Origin: Amborella trichopoda | Taxonomy: Eukaryota > Streptophyta > Magnoliopsida > Amborellales > Amborellaceae | DNA length: 64,000 nt | Assembly (NCBI RefSeq): GCF_000471905.2 | Contig: NW_006499799.1 | Span: forward strand, 2,942,722-3,006,721 | Direction of reading: 5' to 3' | Part shown: positions 21,801 through 32,340 of the stretch, in pieces | Position numbering within the stretch: the first letter of the stretch is position 1 | Layout: each line of letters begins with the position of its first letter | The notes under the pieces: model-generated | Databases searched by the model: none | What the model was told of the DNA's origin: nothing | Seen by the model: the letters and a program-made list of their open reading frames with translations, nothing else | Translations under genes and position numbers: made by a program

Positions 21801-23180
21801 AGCTCAGGAATAATACCTTTTCAAATATCTTTCTATTGATAAGAGGCATGGCTTCTTTTCAGGCTTCAGCTTTAGAAGCCGATCGAATGTCTCTTCAGGA
21901 GTGGGGTAAGACGTCCCTTCTTTGGCAGCAAAGGCTATATCATCTCCAACACTTAAGAATCCAGCCTTTTGGGCGACCATCTTCCTTGTCTGCTTATTAT
22001 GTCGTTTACTGGTATTGCAGAGCTTGAGCTCCTTGTTAAGTGACTCAAAATCCAGGCACTCTATGGTGAATTCTGAGAGAAACTTTGAGGGGAAAGAACA
22101 GTTTAAATGGACAGAATAAGGGATAGAGATTTTAGGGTCATCACTTAAATTGGACTGAATCAGGCTTTTAACATCTTCACTCTTGTTGGACGGCTACAGG
22201 GGATCTTTAAGGTTTTCACCTTTATCAGACTACTGTGGGGGGGTTTTTGTGTCCTCACCCGTATAAGACATATCTTGGATCATTTTAACAATCATGTATT
22301 GATCGCCCTTAGCAAAAAGAACATGACATGGGATGAAATCATACAGAGTAGGAAGAGGGGGAGGAGTACCACTTTGATCGGTTGCTGAGGGAGTTTAAAC
22401 TTGTGGCATTGTGCTCGTGAGACCTTTTTATTTTCCTCTCTTTTCTCTGGTGGCTGGGGCTCTTGAGCTTGGCGAACAGCCTCTCTCTTGAGGATTTTCA
22501 TCTTGCCACGATCATGATATACTTCCCAAATTTTGGGCGTTCCTACAAGGTTATGAAGAGCAAGTGCTTCCAAAGCACTAAGGGTGGGGTTTTGAGCCTG
22601 CTCGAACTTCTCCTGTTGTGGGGCTTTGACTTCATGAGTTTCCTTTAGAGGCGGAGATGATGTGTCACTTGGGACTATCTCACCATTTTCGTATATACCT
22701 CTCCAAAACATATCGGAATCCGAAATTGTGACATAATTCAAGCCCTTCAGTTGATGATATTGGCAACACAAGTTTTGATCTTTTGCCACAACCTGCTTCA
22801 ACTTCTTGGGTGCACAAGGCACAATCATCTTGTGCTACATCATCATGTGAGGAGACAGTTCAGTCACAGGGGCACTGTCGGTTTGCTCTTCTTATACTGC
22901 GACCATATGTGAAGCTCTCAGAGTTTTGAAAGCCTTCCTGAGGCTATCCAAGTTGATTTTACCCTTTTGAATTAGGGCTTCGACGTGCTCTTTGAGCAGA
23001 ACACAGTATTGCATAGGGTGGCATAACATTCGGTGATAGGCACAATAGTTGGCGTGATTGATGAGTCTTGCTTGTTCTTGCCTTCTAATGAAAGGAAGAT
23101 CCTCCTTGCCATGTTCAATCAGCATATTTAAGAGAGTCAGCACTATTGGAAGATATTTTTCGTCATCATGGGGCCCCTGC
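21801..23180 (-). pseudogene. Fragment E: gag C-terminus with zinc knuckles and linker to protease
   Basis: Reading from 23180 down, EQGPHDDEKYLPI and ANYCAYHRMLCHPMQYC form a CX2HX4..X4C knuckle (middle His-Gly changed to Cys-His), followed by EALIQKGKINLDSLRKAF. A second, decayed knuckle (LCCQYHQLKGL) lies about 250 bp on. ALEALALHNL and IWEVYH then match element B (32750-32830). At 22130-22270 a peptide repeat of the type SDKGENLK / NKSEDVKS appears, also seen in B. The fragment stops at LTR A on one side, and integrase to protease are missing on the other. Confidence 0.7.
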
Positions 23181-24425
23181 TCAAAAAAAGCCTAACAAAC
23201 AGTGAAAATTCCAACAATCTCAGAATAGCCCTAGGATTGGCCACGATTTTCACGAGATCTCTCAAAATTCTCTTGTCAATTTTCATCGTGTTCTGACTTG
23301 TCTAAGGTAGTGCAGACTGAGAAACAGTTCCGACATAATCGGCCTCTTGCACCCTAAAACAGACCCTATAACTAGAGCTACATTTTCGGTATCTCAATTT
23401 GCTGTGGGACCACCACCATTGGATTCGACATGGTTAAAAACCCCCAAGGGTCAGATTTCAGCTTGAAAGGACACTTCAAGAAGAAGTTATAGGCAAAAGA
23501 GTGAAACAAGAGGAGCCGCCTGCTATTCCTGTACGGCCACCCTGCAACTCCACACCATTGAAGGTACAGTCATAATCAGTGACTTTCAAAGCTCATATCC
23601 CACTCGTTCGAGGTCGGATCAAGCCCAAATTTTGTTGGCGTATTCGTCTCATCAAGGTGAGCATTCGATATATGGCATGCTCAATGACGAATCCCCAGCA
23701 CGAATAATCGCTAAAGATAAGTTGTTGATCCGTGAAGAAAATGCAGGAAAATCAGCAGCGTCGTGCCTCACTCGAGTCACCAAATCATGCCACTTACTAG
23801 CCCGATCGATACGAGACCAATTCCATCACATGTGTAAGGTCTCAGGCTATCTCTGACTAGAACCCGTACATGATGAACGGCCAGATTCTGCACACAAAGC
23901 CAATGAAGTGACTGTAAATTCCAAACCCCAGAATTTCAGATTACGACCAAAATTTCAAAGTTGCAAAATCTTCATCGGGGCATGGAATCGATATGCATTT
24001 GTTGCCCGGTGATCGTGATGGAATGCTCACTGTACTCCAGCGAAGAAGTCATAGAAAGACATCAAGGAACAAGCACACAATCGATCCAAAGTTTCAAGAT
24101 TCATTCAAATTTCAAGTCACATGATCGTGCCCTAAAAACACTATCCATGGCTCGAAGTTGGTATCAAATCGATCGTCATGTCGAGCCCTACAAGAAAACA
24201 ATCATATTTCGATCAACCGGGCATCAAAACGACTCCGGATCATCCATGCAAGATCACGCAAGTTCTAGGGCAACACAAAGACTGTTCTGGAATTCAACAA
24301 ATTGCTAGGATGGGGCAAATATGTCATTTTGCACCCTATTTTCTAATTTCTTTTAATTCAATTTAATCTTAATTTTCAGTAATTAGGGTTACTTTTTATC
24401 ATCCACCATTGTTTGGGGCAAAATT

Positions 24426-24434
24426 CTATATATA
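24426..24434 (+). promoter_or_regulatory. TATA box of LTR A
   Basis: CTATATATAC lies about 1.25 kb into the LTR, just before a CT-rich leader (24595-24665). Position and context equal the minus-strand TATA of LTR C. Confidence 0.65.
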
Positions 24435-24734
24435 CATCGTACCATCATTATACACAATGAATAGGAAAAATGACTCAATCCCTCAAAAAAGAGAGAGTTT
24501 TTACTTAATACAGTTTCTCTTTCTTCTCATTATTATATCACATTTGGAGAGAGAGAATAAACTGAGAGAAACTTTTGGACCGGTACCCTTAGGCATGAGG
24601 TAAATCTTCTCTCTTCTTTTTCTTTTTTTCTCTCTCTTCCTCCCTTTCTTCTTCCTTTTCTCCATCTGAGTTCTTCTCAGAAGCCATGCACGGCAGTGGC
24701 AATGTCGTGCATGCCTCTCTTGTAGTCTCACAGG

Positions 24735-25260
24735 TCGCTCATGGCGATGGCAGCACCATGTGCAAACTTTCTTCTACCTCTGTTCTATTCTCTATCTCCC
24801 TACGAGACTAGCAGATGGCACTGCTCATCACCGTTCGCAGACATATCCTCGATGTCTCAGCGAAGAACGCGTTTAGCAAATCGTATTGCTGTCTGCAAGG
24901 GCTTCACCCTGTCGCGTGACTATTGCAGGTGGTGATGCTCGTTGTTGTCCACAAAGGGTCGTGGCAATACTCGTCCCAGCGCGCAGGCTCCGTCCGTGCC
25001 TCTCAGCACCCATCTCCAAGCGTCTCACAAGAGGCAATTGCCGCACAACCCATGAGAAGTTATCGCCATACACTTCGCCATAAGCTATCGCCATCCGCAA
25101 GGGACGTGCTGCCTTCTCAAGTTGCCGATGACGATGCTTATTGCCATCTGCGGGCTTCTCTCGTACTCTACATCAAGCATCGTGTGCCTTGTGGGGAGCT
25201 ATTAACGTGAGCCTCACCAAAAGCCATCGCCGCCCGCAATGGGCATGATGTCTTCTCATG
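24735..25260 (+). repeat. Degenerate ~100-bp repeats in LTR A
   Basis: Recurrent words (ATCGCCATCCGCAAGGG, CTGTCTGCAAGGGC, GCCGCCCGCAATGGGC, GATGATGCTCxTTGxCATC) recur about every 90-110 bp, four to five times. The array sits where LTR C has a different array. Little of the unit is exact, so count and period are approximate. Confidence 0.6.
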
Positions 25261-25932
25261 ATGCCAACGGAGATGCCCATTGCCATCCTGGCTCTTCCCC
25301 CTCTGCCGTCTCGCTCTCTTTCTTTTCTCTCCTCACTTGATTGAGGGAGGACTTAACCTAGCACTGCCATATCGGCCTCGGTTTCGAGTAGTATTGCCAT
25401 CGTGCTTGGCTTGAGTACCATGCCCGTCTTGCTACCACTTTGTGTCGGTCACTGTCTAGTTATCAAGCTAGTCTCGTCCCTTCATCAAATTTTCTTCTCT
25501 TTTCGACCTCCATTCGAACTTTCCACCTCATCACTCTAACCTTCCACCTCGTCACTCTAACCCCTCACGTTCATAGCCACACAGATGTGCAATGCCCTAA
25601 GACAAAGGTGAGTCTCTTCGACCCACTTGTCTCATAAATTAACTATAGTAATACTGTGCATAAAAATAAGGAGATTACAGATCAAGGGAGGCGATTCCGA
25701 ACTAGCTAAAGCAGCTGGGGGGCTTTCTGACGTGATCTAAGAGGGCGCCCACATGAGCCAGCCCGAGTAAGTCCCGAACCTAGCTTAAATTCCTCTCTCA
25801 TTAGTTGGTATACCTGCCCTTGCTCTCGAGCAAGGTTCCGAGAGAGAGATCTCGAATCCTAGATTCACTAAAAACCCGAACGTGCCGTCTAAACATCTAG
25901 ATTCAGAAGGCGAAATCGAGACACCTACCAGC

Positions 25933-25952
25933 TTGGTGACTCCACTGGGGAC
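25933..25952 (+). other. Primer binding site of element A
   Basis: TTGGTGACTCCACTGGGGAC lies two bases after the LTR end. Element B has the same site on the minus strand with TGGCGACTCCACTGAGGAC. The TGGCGACTCC... type is used by Tat/Ogre-like plant elements and is usually ascribed to tRNA-Arg; I did not verify the tRNA match. Confidence 0.8.
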
Positions 25953-26019
25953 TTACTACCCCTTAGTTGGTTCGCTCTTGTTTGACCAATATCCTCTTTT
26001 ACTTTCTACATTAATTTTT

Positions 26020-27319
26020 ATGGCATCTGGGTTGTTCAACCCATTCATCTGAATTGCGGACTTCCTTATCCCCGAACTCGTGACTGTCCCAGGGAAGCAA
26101 ACTGCTCAAGCTTCCTTCCCTACTCTCTTGCTGAGTCGCGACTCACTGTCCAGCTCCCAGGTTCTTTCCTGGCTCGGTGCGAGAGGCGACTTAAAGGTCC
26201 CTGACTCTTCACGTCCTCACCTTGATGGACTCTCCACTAGGGCCCCTTGCATCGGTGCCACATCAGCTACCGCACACCGCATGCACCCTGCTACTGGCAA
26301 GTCCCTTACCGGTCATATTGCTGAGGTATGCAGGAAGGCTACCCCGACCCCTTTTGTGAGAGGTAAGCAAGTTGTCGTCTCCCCTGAGGTTCACCGAAAG
26401 GCAATGTCCCATACTCTTTCATCACTCCAAATCCCCATACCTAGAGGTTCGACACAACAAGATGGAGGCCCTGTGGCCTCCACCCCTCGAACACACCCAA
26501 GGGCTCGTAGTCCATCCACTCGAGCTACACCTCGGGGTAACATTCACATTGCCTTGAGCTCGCATCCAGGGCTATGCCTTCTTGGGTTGAACCTTGCGTG
26601 CGCCATGCATTCACTTTCCACAGCTCGAGGCAGCACTAGCTCTATGCCACCTCGAGCACATGAGGGTCGACTGCTTCGTCCTTCCTCCCAGCACACACTG
26701 CTCCACTCTGTGAGAGATGAGCTTCCGCCTCATCCCTCACAAATAATATCTCGTGCGTCTCGACCTCCCAAGGTTGAACAAATTCACCGAGCCCGGGTTG
26801 ACCCCCAAGTCACCTGGAGGACTAACCTTAAAGGTGCACATGCACCGCTTTTACAGATTTCCCCCCCATCCCGACTCGAGCGAAGTCATGAACCAGCTAC
26901 CGCTTCTGTCGCCCCTCCCTCAGCAGGCAAGCACCTCGAGCCCTGGTACTCAAAGGTCTTCCCTAAGAGTACCATCTTGACCCAGTCTCAAGTCAGCTAT
27001 GCACCCGGTCCTCCCAAAGGGATTCGGGGCAACGGTCTGATGTCAGACAGAGGACTCCAGCCTCCAAGGCAGAAACCCAGGTTGCCTTCTGTCCTGGGAC
27101 CCCACTCCCTGCTTCAGCTTATAGGCATAGCCCTTGCGTGTTCAAAGAAGGCGGGGCAGTCCAGGTCTCAGGCTCGGTTATGGAGTGAAGTCCACAACCA
27201 TCTCAAGATTAAGCAGAAGAGAGGTCTTCAGATCCTGACCAAAGAAGCCTCCAAGGTAGTCGAGGTCACCACTCTTGATGACCTCCTGCCTCATAACCCC
27301 TTTTTCCCTCTTCAAAATC
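26020..27319 (+). pseudogene. Element A: leader reading frame (ORF before gag), nearly open
   Basis: The frame starts at ATG 26020 (MASGLFNPFI) and hits TGA at 26050, where element B has CGA (Arg), a CpG-type change. After that it stays open to the junction at about 27319 and beyond to 27363. The product is rich in Pro, Ser, Arg and His with no recognised domain; a conserved C-terminal block reads HNHLKIKQKRGLQILTKEAS. The homologous minus-strand frame in B shares short exact blocks such as QASFPTLL and GARGDLKVPDS. It could be the extra ORF1 or the N-terminal part of a gag fusion. It is truncated before gag by the junction with B. Confidence 0.65.
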
Positions 27320-27480
27320 CTTGGCCCCTGATTTTTTTATCTAAGGCAGCTACTCCAGAATGACCTCTTTCATTGTGTTACTCTATCAGTAGTTGGTCCA
27401 TTTCTGGCTGATCGAGACACCGTAGAATGATGCCATCAAAGGATTTCTTGAATAGGAGATCACCTCTTACTAAGAATCAC
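27314..27480 (-). pseudogene. Element B: truncated N-terminus of integrase
   Basis: Minus-strand sequence below 27480 reads FKKSFDGIILRCL, PEMDQLL, HNERGHSGVAAL and KIRGQGF. It aligns with the start of integrase in element F (FKKSFDGIIS..., NEGGNSGAAS, KIRRQGYYW). A Glu codon-adjacent stop occurs in the middle. Homology ends at about 27315, where the sequence switches to the + strand leader frame of element A. Confidence 0.7.
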
Positions 27481-28270
27481 ATAAAAAACCTTTGAAGGCT
27501 TCTTTATCCTTTTTAGTAGCTCCTTCGGGATATAACCCATCTTTTAGTAGGGACAGAACATCGTGGAACGATGATTTTGCCTTAATTAGTGCATCTGAAG
27601 CCACGAGAGACACTTCCCCATTGTAATCATTTTCTTTCTCTGTTTCTTCTTCAATCCTTGGTGGGGAAGGATCATGTTTGTTCTTGATGTAGAATGGTAG
27701 CGTGATGATTTCTGAAGGAATATCAACCATTGAAGCAAGGGTCATAAGGGTGTCGATGAACCAATTATTTTCCCTCGTTACGTGATGAAAGGTGATTTTC
27801 TTAAAATATGGGATCATCTTTTCCACTTTTTTTGGATAGGGTTTGACCTTTTTTTATTTCACCTTCCAAATCCCTTGAACTTGGTTTATGATGAGTAAGG
27901 AGTCACCTATCACTCATATTTGCTGGATTTTCATTCCCATGGCATTCTCGAGCCCGACTATTAAGGCTTCATATTCAGCAATGTTATTGATACATGGGAA
28001 ATTCAATCTGATGGCTGTTGGCATTAAAATCTTCACGAGTGAGCATAATATGATACCTACACTTGACCCATACTCATTCCTTGTACCGTTGAAGTATAGC
28101 TCCCAAATTGATTCCTTGATTGCCAAGAGGTTCTCATTAGGTAGATCCATGTTGATGGGAGTGTTATCCAGCAGTGAGTGTTCAGCCAAGTGGTCAGCAA
28201 TGGCTTGTCTTTTATCAATTTTTTAGTGACATAGTCGATCATGAACTCGCTCAGTAGCATTCTCTACTTT
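27470..28270 (-). pseudogene. Element B: second RNase H
   Basis: ADHLAEHSLLDNTPINMDL-type linker, then WELYFNGTRNEYG, where the first catalytic Asp is replaced by Asn. NNIAEYEALIVGLE keeps the Glu, and FHHVTRENNWFIDTLMTLASM is the terminal helix. A linker rich in Glu/Lys ends near 27480. Frames change near 27890 and 28060. It is the closest relative in the window of the + strand domain at 280-700, and clearly of the same subfamily. Confidence 0.85.
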
Positions 28271-28700
28271 GCCAAACGTCTGTTAGGGGCTGATCTCTCC
28301 AATAGGTACTTGAGTGGGTCAATTCTTGAGATGAGATAACACATAATGTCTTAATTTCTGCATGGCCCACATAAGCATTAAGCAATGCTTCTCCACATCT
28401 GTGTATCTTGTCTCATAGTCCACCATAGTTTTACTGATGTAGTATATCGTTTGTTCTTTTCCATGGTCGTTGTATTGTACTAATATTACCCCCATGGTTT
28501 TGTCTTTCACAAATATGTATAGGAATAGGGGTTTGTCTGGACTAGGAGGACTAAGGTTAGGAGGTTTGGTCAGGTACTCCTTGATTTGATAGAATGCCTC
28601 CTGATATTCATTATCCCATATGAATGGGGTATCCTTCTTAAGGAGCCTATTGAATGTTGCACACTTTTCTGCCAATTATGAAGCAAAATGCCTTATGGCT
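28271..28700 (-). pseudogene. Element B: RT-linked RNase H
   Basis: LLKKDTPFIWDNEYQEAFYQI introduces the domain. FLYIFVKDKTMGVILVQ contains the first Asp, and YYISKTMVDYETRYTDVEKHCLMLMWAMQKLRHYVLSH contains the Glu-bearing helix. One frame runs from 28675 to 28319 without a stop, the best preserved part of B pol together with RT. Confidence 0.85.
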
Positions 28701-29545
28701 TCTATGCATCCTTGAAGCCTACGGATTCCCTAATGTTCCGGGGGGGGGGGGGGGGGGGGCATTTCAGTGATGGCTCGTATTTTTTATGAGTCCACCTCGA
28801 TGCCCCTTTGGCTTGCTATAAAACCTAGTAATTTTCCAGATTCAACCTAAAAGGCACATTTCTGGGGATTTAGTTTGAGTTGATGTTTCCGACGTCTTTT
28901 GAAAATGGTTCTCAGGTTGGTGAGATGATCAGACCTAGTCTTCAAGTTGACCAGAATGTCATTGACATAGTCGTCCATGATGGTGTGCATTAAATCATGG
29001 AAGATGCTAGTCATTGCCTGCTGATAAGTTGCCCCTGCATTTGTTTGGCCAAAGGGCATGACTTTGTAGTAGTGAGTTCCCCATTGTGTTATGAATGATG
29101 TTTTGGTATGGTCTTCTTCTGCCATGAGGATCTGGTAGTACCTTGAGAAGCCATCCATGAATGACAACATCTTGTGCCCCACAGTGTTGTCGACTAAGGC
29201 ATCTACGTTTGGTAACGGGAAATTGTCTTTAGAACATGCCTTGTTGAGGTTTTTGTAGTCGACACACACTCGGATCCTCCCGTCTTTCTTGGGTACGACC
29301 ACTATGTTGGCCAACCATTATGAGTAACCGACGAAAGTAATACACTTCACCTTGAGCATTTTATCGATCTCTTCTTTAATTTTGAGCTCAAGATAGGTCT
29401 TTTGCCATTGGAGTTTCTGCCTTACAGGCTTTACCCCTTCGTTGCATATGAGGTGATGTTGCACCAATGCGGGATCGAGCTCTGACATATCATTATATGA
29501 GCAAGCAAAGACATCGTGATATTCCTTGAGAAAAGAAATCATATT
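28701..29545 (-). pseudogene. Element B: reverse transcriptase with altered active site
   Basis: The N-terminal part (29542-29318) carries EYHDVFACSYNDMSELDPALVQHHL and ends at a stop. The main frame (29314-28847) shows VPKKDGRIRVCVDYKNLNKA, FPLPNVDALVD, FMDGFSRYYQI (with the first catalytic Asp), MPFGQTNAGATYQ and LKLNPQKCAF. The YxDD box reads YVNDILV, so one of the paired catalytic Asp residues is Asn, which should abolish polymerisation. Downstream the conserved PPP of the connection is expanded into a run of Pro codons by a 20-bp G run. RT of this type copies the element RNA in cytoplasmic particles. Confidence 0.9.
28740..28759. repeat. Homopolymer run of 20 G
   Basis: Twenty consecutive G on the + strand (C on the coding strand), at the place where relatives encode PPP (IQGMPPPTTL in D). 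This is either replication slippage at a proline run or an assembly or read error. Confidence 0.95.
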
Positions 29546-31020
29546 TTCTTACTCCTCAGGAGATAGGGAGGTTCTAGTCTTAGTTAACCTTGGGACCTTC
29601 TCAGTTCCTAGGTTTACGTCTATTGTCTCTTCGATGATAGCCTTCGGGTCACCATGGAACCTCTTCTTGAATTTCTCAACATGGGAAGTGAGTTCCTTAG
29701 ATTGAGAGATTTCTTTAGACTCTTGGCTTTCTTGATCTTCATCTCGGTTGCCCAATTCATCATCTTGAGTATTATGCACCGTTATCGGGCTATCTTGAGC
29801 GTTTGCTATTTTTGAAAACTCTTTTTCCTTTTAATGAGTCTTATCATGTTTTGAATTTTCAACGGATTTTGAAATAACATAAGAGGTGTCCTTTGTGGGA
29901 CTCGCGTGAGATATGTCAGGGACTGGACACGCAGGGTGGTTAGAAGGCCACTCTGCAAGTTGGTACATGGAGAATACCCTCCTTTGGTTAGAAACTTTGC
30001 CCTTCTTCAGGCGACAGGTATGAAGGTTGGAATCAAGTGGACACAATAGGACCATTATAGGCTTAGTCTTGAGAATTGAGCGAACACCTTCATTTATAAT
30101 GCCTTGTATACAAATTGCCAGTAATAGTAGTAAAATGCCCCCTTTTGCCTTTCACTGACATTTGTAACAATCTTTGATTGATGAATGGAGCAACTCTTTT
30201 CTCTTTCTATGCAATGCATGTCTCTTATGTTCTTTTCTATTTCATTGCTTTCACCCTTTCATAATTTGAAACGAAAAATAATAGCCCACTCCTTGCTTCG
30301 TCTTGTGGTAGCCTGCTATGGCTTCAATGACCTTGAATGGGAGAGCAGTTGATACTTCACCCCTAAGTGTTTGATTGGATAGGAGCTCATAATTCATGGT
30401 TCTCATGATTGGGTGAGCCTGTTCGCTACAAATACTCCAGTTTGGGGGAGCTTCGGCTTTCATTCGAGGTACATTGGTTTTGAGGTCGTCATAGGTCTTA
30501 GTCTCTGAGACAAACCCTTTTAAGTGCTTTGAAGCAATGCGTATGACCTCCAATTGACTCTGGATGTCACTAACCTCACTTCTCAGCTCTGCCATGGGGT
30601 CTTGTTCCTGAGAGCCAGAGGGATGAATCTTGTCTATCTATACTTCTTCGACAACCCCTGAGATGTGTAAGACCTTCTTTTGGCTACTGATGATCCCCTT
30701 GTTCAAGGAGGATGGAACTTGGAGTACCTTCCATGGTGGTTGGTATGCTAGTTCTGCTTCTAGAAGAGCGTTGGACCTTTTGTTGTTTCGATGTATAGGT
30801 GACGCTCGGTGCTTGAAGGTCTATCTCTAGGGCTTCCTCAAGCTCAAGAGTTGCTTCTAGCTTACCATTTTCTATAGCGAATTGGAAGTGGAGGGGGAAG
30901 GTTCATCTTTAGGAGAGGATACCATGACCTTGGAGAGGTGGCAAGGTATACTCGGGTGGATCAGAGCCAAAGGAAGGATCTTGCCCTATCTTTCCTCCTC
31001 TTTGAACATTTCTGTGATCA
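29546..31020 (-). pseudogene. Element B: spacer between protease and RT
   Basis: Minus-strand remnants without a named domain. A Glu/Lys-rich stretch (DEDQESQESKEISQSKEL) comes just before RT. A stretch near 30595-30251 contains PPNWSICSEQAHPIM and FKVIEAIAGYHKTKQGVGYYF. Frames are broken throughout. In Tat-type elements this part of pol is long and poorly conserved, which fits. 30060-30250 and 30600-30880 hold nothing recognisable. Confidence 0.55.
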
Positions 31021-31620
31021 TTCACCCCAAATCTTCAATGTCATCATGGGGCGAGGGTCCCGTCTCTCTCACAGGCTTCCAATCACCATCCTTTGACTTT
31101 TCTAGCATCGGAACGTCTGTGAAATAATACTTGGCGTCAGCATAGTGAGTCTCAGCTACGGAGAACGGTCTTTTGTAAGCATAGACTGTGTTGTCTCCCA
31201 TCTTGCCTGTATTTGAAGCATTGGTGGAGAGTGGAAGGAACCACACCCTGATCGTGAAGCCAAGGATGACCAAGCAGGACTTTGTAAGAGGTATCGGTGT
31301 CGATTACGTGGAACTGAGCTTAATCATTGAGGTCATTAATCTTAAGATGAAGGCGCACTGTGCCAACTGGCTTCTCTCCTGATTGGTTGAAACCTTACAC
31401 GATGATGTGGGTAGGAGTGAGGTCATCAAACCCTAATCCCAATTATGTGAGAATCCTTCTTAGGATTAGGTTGACTATTGATACTCCATCCAGCATGATT
31501 CGGTTGATAGGGCTGGCGTGGAGTTCACCATTCACAAAGAAGGGGGCGATTGTGGAATTTAAGCCCCAACTAAAGGTTGTTTTCAGAAAAAGAGATTGCC
31601 AAGCACCCACTTAGGATGGC
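31021..31620 (-). pseudogene. Element B: aspartic protease
   Basis: The minus strand shows the retropepsin layout. INRIMLDGVSIVN carries the active-site Asp, with DGVS in place of the usual DGGS. About 45 codons on, LTPTHIIV and EKPVGTVRLHL follow, then FHVIDTDTSYKVLLGHPWLH and VVPSTLHQCFKY, a classic C-terminal block of plant Gypsy proteases (LLGRPWLH). Frameshifts separate the blocks near 31380 and 31490. It would have cut gag-pol. Confidence 0.8.
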
Positions 31621-32340
31621 TGGGTCAACCTCAATGGGCCCCACTTTGGTCTTATGTACCTCTTAGTTAGAAAGAGCTTGCACCAGGGCCATACGATAAA
31701 CTTTAGACAGCAGGAGGGAATCATAGATACTTAGAAGAGCTGTAAGCTTTCTCAAGTGCCCAATTACATCATATTTCACTTTATCCTCATTAATCTTTTG
31801 TTTTCCTAATCCAGTCATTGGTGTAGGGGGTAGGGTAGGCTTAGGAACAGCCTTTGGTTAGGTTTTCGTTTGTGGACCTAGCTGACTTTGTTCCTCAGCC
31901 AATGCGGTCTGGGTTGATGAGGAAGTAATAGGAGCGAAAGATTAGGAAACTTGATGAATTATGAATGTAGAGGTTTGAAGTTGAGGTTTAGGGGAAAGCG
32001 AAAGATCAGGAAACTTAAGGCCTTGAGCTTTTGAGGTGTGGGCTGTAGCTTCTTTCCCGATCTTAGACACATTTGCCCCGTGCTAACTGGTACTTCCAAT
32101 ATCTGCACCATGTGGGAGGCCTCTTTGGAACAGGAGTCTGAAGATGACTCGGTCTTTGCTCGGTTTGACAGGGCATCGACGACTGTCAAGAATTCAGCCG
32201 CCTAGGCCAACATCTCTCTGAGGCGCTCTTGCTGTGGTTGGGTGAGACTGGTGCCTTCGAACTCCCTGTTTAGAGTGTCGAAGTCTGGGAACCATCGAGC
32301 TACACCTGGGAGAAAATAGAGGAGGAGTGAGGAGAAGAAC
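31621..32340 (-). pseudogene. Element B: region between knuckles and protease
   Basis: Decayed minus-strand coding. SKEASHMVQILEVPVSTGQMCLRSGKKL (about 32130-32050) matches SPHEACHMVQIHEVP of element D at 47280-47240, so B and D are homologous here although their pol subfamilies differ downstream. The rest is not recognisable. Confidence 0.55.

Larger units (their letters stand above)
23181..25930 (+). mobile_element. LTR of element A (5' LTR, ~2.75 kb)
   Basis: The 3' end is fixed by ...CACCTACCA at 25930, followed after two bases by a PBS. The U3 block (23205-24310) matches LTR C in reverse, for instance CTCAGGCTATCTCTGA at 23841 and ACCACTGCCATTGGAT-like sequence at 23410. A TATA box lies at 24426-24434. 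The 5' end is unclear. Homology with LTR C runs back to about 23185, but the first ~25 bp (TGTTGGTCCC...) are not recognisable, and minus-strand gag coding continues up to that point. The LTR therefore appears truncated by about 25 bp. Confidence 0.8.
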
